Shown: in pieces, positions 1 through 5,048 of the stretch
Layout: each line of letters starts with the position of its first letter
How positions within the stretch are numbered: the stretch's first letter is position 1
Assembly (NCBI GenBank): GCA_020025015.1
Contig: JAHHSV010000046.1
Span: 1-5,048 of the forward strand
DNA from: Anaeroplasmataceae bacterium
GTDB lineage: Bacteria; Bacillota_I; Bacilli_A; Acholeplasmatales; Anaeroplasmataceae
Length of the DNA: 5,048 bases
Direction of reading: 5' to 3'
Notes under the pieces: model-generated
Seen by the model: the letters and a program-made list of their open reading frames with translations, nothing else
What the model was told of the DNA's origin: nothing
Databases searched by the model: none
Position numbers and translations under genes: made by a program

Positions 1-89
1 TATTTTGATACGTTCCCACCTAAATTATTGTTTTTTCAGGCAAACTCGGGTTATACCATTTTTTACTAACAATTAAAACTATTAGCATT
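1..89. other. Left-edge intergenic stretch, no convincing gene
   Basis: No coding region can be supported here. On the + strand one frame is open from the window edge to a TAA at 67-69, giving 22 residues that end in GYTIFY. A second frame is open to a TAA at 74-76. Neither reads like a recognisable protein end, so a truncated upstream gene is possible but unproven. On the - strand there is a TGG-TATAAC extended -10-like element (50-58) and a GTGGGAA word (13-19), treated under findings. No strong terminator hairpin is visible: the best candidate, around 39-57 followed by T-rich sequence, pairs only a few bases. Confidence 0.5.
66..85. promoter_or_regulatory. Imperfect palindrome upstream of the tmcAL promoter
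   Basis: A 20-bp imperfect inverted repeat with outer arms CTAA and TTAG, 7 of 10 half-site positions matching. It ends 4 bp before the -35 hexamer of the tmcAL promoter. GntR-family regulators bind short palindromes and often control their own operon, so this could be an operator for the regulator encoded at 1222-1902. The sequence is very AT-rich, so chance symmetry is a real alternative, and it does not show the GT-N-AC core common in GntR sites. Confidence 0.22.
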
Positions 90-117
90 TTGAAAACCTT
101 AAAAAATATGCTATAAT
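90..117 (+). promoter_or_regulatory. Extended -10 sigma-A-type promoter of tmcAL-gntR
   Basis: The -35 element is TTGAAA (90-95). After a 16-bp spacer comes a perfect TATAAT (112-117), preceded by TG one base upstream (109-110), making an extended -10. With usual spacing, transcription would start near A123-G125, only about 10-12 nt before the proposed TTG start codon. The match to the vegetative sigma-A consensus is strong and the position fits the gene exactly. No other promoter is visible before the regulator gene, so this one probably serves both genes. Confidence 0.85.
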
Positions 118-122
118 TTTTT

Positions 123-130
123 AAGGTGAT
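123..130 (+). promoter_or_regulatory. Shine-Dalgarno site deciding the tmcAL start
   Basis: AAGGTGAT matches the 16S anti-Shine-Dalgarno complement through its AGGTGAT part. It lies at the right distance for TTG at 135 (4 nt from the end of the match, 8 nt from the AGG core). The alternative GTG at 126-128 lies inside this site and has no ribosome binding site of its own; the predicted transcript start falls almost on top of it. Both points favour TTG 135. Confidence 0.75.
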
Positions 131-134
131 AGCT

Positions 135-1229
135 TTGAAAATTGCAGGTGTAATAGCTGAATTCAATCCATTTCACAATGGACATGAATATTTACTTAAA
201 AAAATTAAACAAGACTTTAATCCTGACCTACTTGTTGTATCCTTAAGTGGCTATTTTACTATGCGTGGAGAATTATCAATTAATTCACCATTTTTAAAGG
301 CAAAATATGCTCTAAATGAGGCTAATCTAGTAATTGAATTGCCGACCTATTTAGCCTTAAATTCAGCTGATAAATTTGCTGAATATTCTATCTTAGAGCT
401 AAACAAGGTTGGCGTAACTGACCTATTCTTCGGTAGTGAGGAAAATAATATTAAGCTTTATGAGGCTTGGGATGAAAGCTTTAAAAATAACCAAAAGGAA
501 ATTAAGAAGGCCTTAGAAAAAGGCGAAAGCTATAAAATGGCAACCAATTCAGTATGCCAAATATCACCTAATGACCTTTTAGGCTATAGCTACTATAAGG
601 CAATTAAAAAGCATAAGCTTAATATAAAAATTCATCCAATAAAGCGTGAGGGTAGCATTCATGGAGAAAATACCCCTAATAATAATTTATATGCTTCTTC
701 TAGTGCTATTCGTAATAATTTTAATTTAATAGATTCCTTTTCTCCAAGCTATGTAAGCAAAGAAAACCTCTTAAACCAAGAATTGCTCTTTCCTTATTTC
801 AAGTTCCTTTTACTAAGCTTAAATAAGTCTGACTATTTAAATATTGCCTTTATTAGTGAAGGAATTGAAAATCTTTTACTTAAAAATATTAAGGATTCTA
901 ATAGCTTTCAGGAATTAATAGAAAAATCAGCCAACAGGCGTTATACAAAATCAAGAATTAGACGTTCTATTGTCTATATTATGTTTAGAATCCCTAAACT
1001 AGAAGGTAAATATGAAATAACCCGTGTCTTAGGCTACGATAGTAAGGGTAAGGCCTACTTAAATAGCATTAAAAAGAATATAAATATTAAGACAAATATC
1101 AAGGATGGACTTGATCCAATTTTAGATATCGATCTAAAAATTGCCAAAATCCTAGATTTAGTCTATAAAACAAACAATTTTAAATTAGAACAGGGTAAGC
1201 CAGTTTTAAAGGAGGATTATAATGATTGA
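135..1229 (+). CDS. tmcAL: TmcAL: tRNA(Met) cytidine acetate ligase (YlbM family)
   Basis: Family role: the cytoplasmic enzyme activates acetate with ATP to acetyl-adenylate and transfers the acetyl group to C34 of elongator tRNA-Met, giving N4-acetylcytidine, which helps accurate AUG decoding. Seen in the sequence (364 aa from TTG 135): an N-terminal nucleotidyltransferase fold opening with a GVIAEFNPFHNGH segment, where HNGH (residues 14-17) is the HxGH-type nucleotide-binding motif; SGYFTMRGE (38-46); FGSE (99-102); PNDLLGYSYYKA (145-156); SSSAIR (188-193); a basic RRYTKSRIRR (268-277), probably tRNA-contacting; and RVLGYDSKGK (297-306). All follow YlbM family blocks in order. The protein is somewhat shorter than the roughly 400-residue relatives. 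TTG is chosen over GTG 126 because of the Shine-Dalgarno placement and because relatives begin right before the GVIAEFNPFH block. It is the first gene of the operon; its last codons carry the ribosome binding site of the next gene. Confidence 0.93.
   Translation: MKIAGVIAEFNPFHNGHEYLLKKIKQDFNPDLLVVSLSGYFTMRGELSINSPFLKAKYALNEANLVIELPTYLALNSADKFAEYSILELNKVGVTDLFFGSEENNIKLYEAWDESFKNNQKEIKKALEKGESYKMATNSVCQISPNDLLGYSYYKAIKKHKLNIKIHPIKREGSIHGENTPNNNLYASSSAIRNNFNLIDSFSPSYVSKENLLNQELLFPYFKFLLLSLNKSDYLNIAFISEGIENLLLKNIKDSNSFQELIEKSANRRYTKSRIRRSIVYIMFRIPKLEGKYEITRVLGYDSKGKAYLNSIKKNINIKTNIKDGLDPILDIDLKIAKILDLVYKTNNFKLEQGKPVLKEDYND
1208..1215 (+). promoter_or_regulatory. Shine-Dalgarno of the GntR gene, inside the tmcAL end
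   Basis: AAAGGAGG is a near-perfect Shine-Dalgarno sequence 6 nt before ATG 1222. It lies within the final codons of tmcAL, whose TGA (1227-1229) is downstream of the regulator start. This arrangement is typical of translational coupling. Confidence 0.85.
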
Positions 1230-1902
1230 ACGTGAATTAAGCCTTAAAGACTGTTTTATGAAAGCATTAACGAAAGAAATTTTAGCAGGAGATATCAAGG
1301 CAGGTACCTCTATTCCTTCGATTAGAGATTTATCTAGTAAGCATAATGTAAGCCGTAGTGTTATCGCTAATGGCCTAAAGGAGCTTCAAGAGGCCGGTCT
1401 TTTAATTCAAGACAAGCAAAATCACTATATTGTTAAGGATTTTAATCGTTTTGATCGAATTGAGCTAATGTTATATTACTTAAACTTTCAAAATGAAAAC
1501 TTAACTACTGCGGAATCAAAGGCCATTCTCGAGGTAAAATCAGCCTTAGATTGCCTAGCTATTGACTTAATAGGAAACAGTCTAACTGTAGCTGATTATT
1601 TGCGTTTAAAAAATATTTTAACTCCAGAGGTAGATTATTCCTCTCCTTGTTATTCGCATACTCTAGCCTTAGCCTATGAATCATTTATGCGCGAATTCTA
1701 TCTTCTTGCAAATAATCTTATTTTAAATCTATTTTTAAAATCATTTTATAATGTTACCCTTTCAATGATTGAAAAATATTGTAAGGAGGCTAAGGAAAAT
1801 TCAATGTTTAAAGCTTCAATGGAAATGCTAGATGCCCTATATAATCATGATTTAGATTTGGCTAAGCAAAAAATAAAGGAACGCTTCTATTATAGTAATT
1901 AA
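1222..1902 (+). CDS. GntR-family transcriptional regulator, FadR-like C-terminal domain
   Basis: A 226-residue DNA-binding regulator. Residues about 10-73 form the GntR winged helix: AGDIKAGTSIPSIRDLS (22-38) is the family signature, NVSRSVIANGLKEL (42-55) is the recognition-helix region, and AGLL...NHYIV (58-71) forms the wing. The remainder (about 75-226) is predicted all-helical. Residues 152-182, with an ANN followed by a helix-rich stretch, resemble the acyl-CoA-binding C-terminal domain of Escherichia coli FadR more than the metal-binding FCD type, because the spaced Asp/His ligands of FCD are not evident. Ligand and targets are not shown by the sequence, and the FadR resemblance is by eye. 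The ATG has a strong ribosome binding site and overlaps the tmcAL stop by 8 nt, so the two genes form one operon. Autoregulation through the upstream promoter is plausible but unproven. It ends in TAA just before a terminator. Confidence 0.88.
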   Translation: MIERELSLKDCFMKALTKEILAGDIKAGTSIPSIRDLSSKHNVSRSVIANGLKELQEAGLLIQDKQNHYIVKDFNRFDRIELMLYYLNFQNENLTTAESKAILEVKSALDCLAIDLIGNSLTVADYLRLKNILTPEVDYSSPCYSHTLALAYESFMREFYLLANNLILNLFLKSFYNVTLSMIEKYCKEAKENSMFKASMEMLDALYNHDLDLAKQKIKERFYYSN

Positions 1903-1904
1903 TT

Positions 1905-1935
1905 AAAAAAGTCTTGCAACGCAAGACTCTTTTTT
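1905..1935. terminator. Bidirectional intrinsic terminator between convergent genes
   Basis: An 8-bp stem AGTCTTGC/GCAAGACT (1910-1917 with 1921-1928) closes a 3-nt loop AAC. It is flanked by A6 on the left (1905-1910) and by TCTTTTTT on the right (1928-1935). Read on the + strand it ends the regulator transcript; read on the - strand the A-tract becomes a U-tract and it ends the hypA transcript. It nearly fills the 36-nt gap between the two stop codons. Confidence 0.92.
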
Positions 1936-1938
1936 AAT

Positions 1939-2292
1939 CTATTCTTCATTTGGAACAGCTATTTCCTTAATAACAAAATCCAAGCCTGATAAGACATGCT
2001 TATCAAAGCTATTACACTTAGGACAATAGCCCTTATGCTTTATTACATTAAAGACTGTTCCACATTTATCACATTCAGCATCGCCTTCGACAACCTCTAT
2101 TTTAAGCTCTGTATCAATAAATCTAAGCTTATTATAGGTTACCGCTGGAAAGCATCTTTCCATATATTCAGGAACAATACCGCTTAATTCACCTATCTCT
2201 AAGGTTATTGAAGCTACCTTTGGGATATTTTGCTCATCACAAACTTCGCTAATTTTTTCAATTACCTTACACATTACGCCAAGCTCATGCAC
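1939..2292 (-). CDS. hypA: HypA nickel metallochaperone (hydrogenase maturation)
   Basis: Family role: HypA binds Ni(II) at its N-terminal Met-His-Glu and, with HypB, delivers nickel to [NiFe]-hydrogenase precursors (in some bacteria also to urease). A structural zinc site lies in its C-terminal half. The 117-residue product has the family length and all key residues: H2-E3; GELSGIVPEYMERCF (34-48); the two zinc CxxC pairs C74/C77 and C90/C93; and the closing SGLDFVIKEIAV block. The start is GTG (2290-2292), fixed by the need for His at position 2 and by an AAGGGTGAA ribosome binding site lying in the last codons and stop region of the upstream oxidoreductase; only 2 nt separate that TAA from the GTG. 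The genes are therefore co-transcribed and probably translationally coupled. No hypB or hydrogenase subunit is in the window. The stop is TAG, followed by the shared terminator. Confidence 0.95.
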   Translation of the reverse strand: MHELGVMCKVIEKISEVCDEQNIPKVASITLEIGELSGIVPEYMERCFPAVTYNKLRFIDTELKIEVVEGDAECDKCGTVFNVIKHKGYCPKCNSFDKHVLSGLDFVIKEIAVPNEE

Positions 2293-2294
2293 AA

Positions 2295-4985
2295 TTATTC
2301 ACCCTTGCCTGTAAATGCTTCCTTAACTGCAGTACCAACAATCTTACCAGCACGCTTAATTGCATATTCAGCAACCTTAATTGGAAGCTTTTCAAATACT
2401 GGTGCAGTATTATTGTAGCGTTTTTCCAGATGAATAGCATCAAACTTACATTTTGTTGTACATTGACCGCAGCCTAAGCACATATATTCGTCAAGCTTAA
2501 CGGCACCACAGCCTAAGCAACGCTTAGTCTCTAGCTTCATTTGCTCTTCAGTAAAGGTTTGACGATTATCCTTATAGGTATGATTTAATTCAGATTTAAT
2601 AATTGGACGTTGACGTGGAGTATTATCAAAGCCTTCAATAATAGCCGCATCCTTATCTAATTCTTGATATTTACGCTTATCACGGCCTAAAATTAAGCTT
2701 TGACCTGGCCATACCGAACGGTGCATTGAAATTGCGCCTTCCTTACCGGCTGCAATAGCATTAATTGCAAATTTAGGACCAGTGTAGCAGTCACCACCAA
2801 CGAAAATATCCTTTTCACCAGTTGCATAGGTTTCTGGATCAGCCTTAGCTGTATGGTTAGGATTTACCTCAACATTTAAACCATCTAATAAATGGTTCCA
2901 TTCAATTGATTGACCAACTGATAATAATACATAATCAGCAGGTACGATAATTGTTTCATCCTCAGCAAATTTTGGGCCAAAACGATGATTTTCATCAAAT
3001 ACACTTAAGCATTTCTTAAATTCAACACCAGTTAATTTACCATCTTCGATAACAAAGCGCTTTGGACCCCAAGAGTTGTTAATTTTAACATTTTCCTCTT
3101 CAGCCTCTAGGATTTCTTCATCTAAGGCTGGCATTTCATTACGAGCCTCTAAACAGTACATATTAACACTGCTTGCGTTTTCACGGGTTGCAGTACGAGC
3201 AACGTCAATAGCAACGTTACCACCACCGATAACGATAACATTACCTTGAAGCTTTTCTGATTTACCTAAGGAAACATTACGTAAGAAATCTACACCGGCA
3301 ATAACATTTTCGTTATCTTCACCTTCAACACCAATCTTACGGCCTCCTTGAGCACCAATTGCTAGATAGAAAGCCATAAAGCCTTCCTCACGAAGCTTTT
3401 GGATAGTTACATCCTTACCAACCTCACAGCCAGTAACAAACTTAACACCTAATTCACGTAATACATCAATTTCAGCTTCAATTACATCTTTTTCTAATCT
3501 AAATGATGGAATACCAAACTTTAGCATACCACCTAAAGCATTCTCTTTTTCAAAAACAGTAACATCATAGCCATCTACAGCCATATAATACGCACAAGAT
3601 AAACCAGCAGGACCTGAACCGATAACTGCCATCTTCTTTTTACTATAATCATGCTTCTTAGTTGGAATAAATCTTTCCTTAGCATTTAAATCCTGTTCTG
3701 CAATAAACTTTTTAATTTCATCAATTGCAACTGGAGCATCTAAGCCAGCTCTAGTACATGCACTCTCACACTTATGAGGACAAACACGACCACAAACTGC
3801 TGGGAATGGATTTTCCTTTTTAATTAGCTCTAAGGCTTCTCTATATCTTCCTTGGCTAGCTAATTTAATATAACCTTGAACTGCGATATGAGCAGGACAA
3901 TTAGTCTTACAAGGGGCAGTACCTGAAGGTACAACATCCTCACGATTAATACGGAAGTCAACATCCCATTCCTTTTGGCTCCACTTATGATTTAATACCT
4001 TCTTTTGCTTAGGAACAACAATTTCCTTAGTTGAGCATAGCTTTTGACCTAGCTTTAAAGCGTTAGTAGGACAGTTTTCAACACATTGACCACAGGCAAC
4101 ACAGCTCTTTTCATCAACTACAGCGACATAATTACTACGACAAGCCTGAGGGGCCTTAAACATAGTAGCTACACGCATTGCATAGCATGAGCATGAGCAG
4201 CAATTACAAATTGCAGCTGATTCTCCCCAGCCTTCAATATTAGGCATCTGGTGCATTAAACCATTAGCCTCAGCTCTACGGAAAATTTCCATTGCTTCTT
4301 CACGAGTTATACGTCTTGCCTTACCTGTACGAATAAAGTATTCCGCACCACTACCCATTTGAACACACATATCATACTCTAAGTGACCACAGCCTTCACC
4401 CATTACACGACGTGAAGCACGACATGAACAAGGCGCAACACTAAATGTATCATATTTATCTAAATAGTAGCTAATTTTCTCTAAAGGTACAGCTTGACTA
4501 TTACCAGAAATTGCTGATTCAATTGGGATAACACGCATCATAGAGTGTCCTGGAGGTAGCATTGGTACTAAATTTTGAATTCTTGTACGAGTATATTCCT
4601 CAAAGGCTACACCAATTTCAGGATACTTCTCTAGGTTTCCCGGAGCATTAACCATCATTTCTAAGGTACCTGGTGCAAAAATTTGAATCATATAACGATC
4701 CTTATTGTCATCAGCATCGGTCCAAACCTTTACAACACCTAAAGCACATAAACCATCTAAAAGCTCTTTAGTTTTCTCTGGTGAAAATTTACCACAACGG
4801 CTAACAATTTGTTCAAAGGTTTTAGGCTTACGTAATTCAATAGCCATAGCTACATCAGCCTGATCATCTGTAACACAGCAAGCTAAGCTATAGTATTCTG
4901 GAGCATTTTCATCAATTTTGTTAACAATACCTGTTAAACCACCAATCATTTTAGCAAGCTTAACAATCTTCTTTCTTAATTCCAT
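2295..4985 (-). CDS. Multidomain Fe-S/FAD pyridine-nucleotide oxidoreductase (GltD/AegA-like fusion)
   Basis: An 896-residue, probably cytoplasmic redox enzyme with no signal peptide or membrane segment. Domains in order: a winged-helix-like region (about 30-110); a Cys module with C186xC188-x10-C199-x7-C207 and then C260, C262, C263, C265, C267; a ferredoxin site C295xxC298xxC301xxxC305P; a GltD/DPD-type cluster domain (C359, C363, C398, C402, C406, C410); an FAD-binding GSGPAG (456-461) with GGMLKFGIPSFRL (485-497); an NAD(P)-binding GGGNVA (587-592); the closing FAD motif GGDCYTGP (730-737); and a C-terminal cluster region C823xxC826 plus C836xxC839xxC842xxxC846. The middle resembles E. 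coli AegA and the glutamate synthase small subunit, but no glutamate synthase large subunit is present. Likely role (inference): moving electrons between NAD(P)H and ferredoxin-like partners. Substrate and partner are unknown. The ATG has a strong ribosome binding site. Coupling to hypA hints at a link with hydrogenase metabolism. Confidence is high for the class and low for the exact reaction. Confidence 0.88.
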   Translation of the reverse strand: MELRKKIVKLAKMIGGLTGIVNKIDENAPEYYSLACCVTDDQADVAMAIELRKPKTFEQIVSRCGKFSPEKTKELLDGLCALGVVKVWTDADDNKDRYMIQIFAPGTLEMMVNAPGNLEKYPEIGVAFEEYTRTRIQNLVPMLPPGHSMMRVIPIESAISGNSQAVPLEKISYYLDKYDTFSVAPCSCRASRRVMGEGCGHLEYDMCVQMGSGAEYFIRTGKARRITREEAMEIFRRAEANGLMHQMPNIEGWGESAAICNCCSCSCYAMRVATMFKAPQACRSNYVAVVDEKSCVACGQCVENCPTNALKLGQKLCSTKEIVVPKQKKVLNHKWSQKEWDVDFRINREDVVPSGTAPCKTNCPAHIAVQGYIKLASQGRYREALELIKKENPFPAVCGRVCPHKCESACTRAGLDAPVAIDEIKKFIAEQDLNAKERFIPTKKHDYSKKKMAVIGSGPAGLSCAYYMAVDGYDVTVFEKENALGGMLKFGIPSFRLEKDVIEAEIDVLRELGVKFVTGCEVGKDVTIQKLREEGFMAFYLAIGAQGGRKIGVEGEDNENVIAGVDFLRNVSLGKSEKLQGNVIVIGGGNVAIDVARTATRENASSVNMYCLEARNEMPALDEEILEAEEENVKINNSWGPKRFVIEDGKLTGVEFKKCLSVFDENHRFGPKFAEDETIIVPADYVLLSVGQSIEWNHLLDGLNVEVNPNHTAKADPETYATGEKDIFVGGDCYTGPKFAINAIAAGKEGAISMHRSVWPGQSLILGRDKRKYQELDKDAAIIEGFDNTPRQRPIIKSELNHTYKDNRQTFTEEQMKLETKRCLGCGAVKLDEYMCLGCGQCTTKCKFDAIHLEKRYNNTAPVFEKLPIKVAEYAIKRAGKIVGTAVKEAFTGKGE
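2298..2306 (-). promoter_or_regulatory. Shine-Dalgarno of hypA inside the oxidoreductase end
   Basis: On the - strand AAGGGTGAA forms the last three sense codons (Lys-Gly-Glu) of the oxidoreductase and also pairs with the 16S 3' end. It lies about 7 nt before the hypA GTG and supports that non-ATG start. Confidence 0.75.
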
Positions 4986-4990
4986 AATAT

Positions 4991-4999
4991 CCTCTCCTC
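4991..4999 (-). promoter_or_regulatory. Shine-Dalgarno of the oxidoreductase gene
   Basis: GAGGAGAGG on the - strand, ending 5 nt before the ATG (4983-4985), with its AGGAG core at optimal distance. It supports the chosen start. Confidence 0.85.
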
Positions 5000-5004
5000 A
5001 AAGG

Positions 5005-5048
5005 TTATTTTTTTATACTCTTATTAGTTTCTTCTCTTAGCCAGTCTA
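5005..5048 (-). CDS. 3' end of an upstream gene (partial, unidentified)
   Basis: On the - strand one frame is open from the window edge to a TAA at 5005-5007, encoding a C-terminus DWLREETNKSIKK. The composition (charged, Lys-rich end) is typical of a protein tail, and the stop lies 19 nt before the oxidoreductase ATG, leaving room for just its ribosome binding site, as in an operon. The other two - strand frames hit stops within this stretch. Only 14 codons are visible, so the family cannot be named. The alternative is a non-coding leader carrying a promoter: a TATAAA at 5012-5017 is present but lacks a good -35. Confidence 0.45.
   Translation of the reverse strand, partial: DWLREETNKSIKK

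Noticed and set aside
20..88. Small - strand open frame (22 codons, starting MLIVLIV)
   Set aside because: It has only a weak AAGG upstream, overlaps the tmcAL promoter region, and is short enough to be expected by chance in AT-rich DNA.
126..134. GTG start for tmcAL adding three residues
   Set aside because: The GTG lies inside the Shine-Dalgarno sequence and about at the predicted transcript start; TTG 135 has correct spacing and matches family N-termini.
1996..2187. Open frame on the + strand (63 codons)
   Set aside because: It lies wholly antisense to hypA, has no ribosome binding site or recognisable protein features, and the opposite strand carries a fully conserved gene.
2230..2418. 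Open frame on the + strand (62 codons)
   Set aside because: It is antisense to the hypA/oxidoreductase junction, shows no family signature and has no promoter or Shine-Dalgarno.
2295..4985. Oxidoreductase as the glutamate synthase small subunit (gltD)
   Set aside because: The core is GltD-like, but the protein is almost twice the GltD length, has extra Fe-S modules at both ends, and no gltB lies beside it in the window.
5001..5017. T7 run on the + strand as a terminator
   Set aside because: No stem of useful length precedes it (only CCT/AGG), and no + strand gene ends here.
5012..5040. TATAAA on the - strand as a promoter for the oxidoreductase
   Set aside because: No acceptable -35 hexamer at 16-18 bp (best CTAAGA, 3 of 6), no extended -10, and the stretch is better explained as the end of an upstream gene.

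Overview
The window is AT-rich bacterial DNA that reads well in the standard code (TGA is a stop and Trp is TGG). It has strong purine-rich ribosome binding sites and tightly packed genes. A TmcAL (YlbM)-type tRNA acetate ligase together with a very Cys-rich iron-sulfur flavoenzyme suggests an anaerobic low-GC member of the Bacillota, for example an Erysipelotrichia or Clostridia relative. The lineage is an inference.

Layout: two convergent transcription units meet at a shared, apparently bidirectional terminator (1905-1935). On the + strand, an extended -10 promoter (90-117) drives tmcAL and a GntR-family regulator, whose start overlaps the tmcAL stop by 8 nt. On the - strand, the end of what looks like an upstream gene (5005-5048) is followed by an 896-residue multidomain Fe-S/FAD oxidoreductase and then hypA, which begins only 2 nt after the oxidoreductase stop codon. 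Positions 1-89 hold no convincing gene.

How the genes work together: TmcAL should acetylate C34 of elongator tRNA-Met. The co-transcribed GntR protein has a FadR-like C-terminal half, so it may sense an acyl-CoA or a similar metabolite, but its targets are not visible here. The - strand unit looks like redox metabolism. The large protein joins a winged-helix-like N-terminus, an unusual Cys-rich module, a ferredoxin domain, a GltD/AegA-type FAD and pyridine-nucleotide oxidoreductase and a C-terminal ferredoxin-like tail. It is translationally coupled to a HypA metallochaperone, normally a [NiFe]-hydrogenase maturation factor, although no hydrogenase is present in the window.

The most unusual item is this oxidoreductase-hypA pair. 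The oxidoreductase has an incomplete GltD-type cluster site, a CxxC at the far C-terminus that might complete it, and a Leu-Glu where GltD-type NADPH enzymes carry Arg-Arg.
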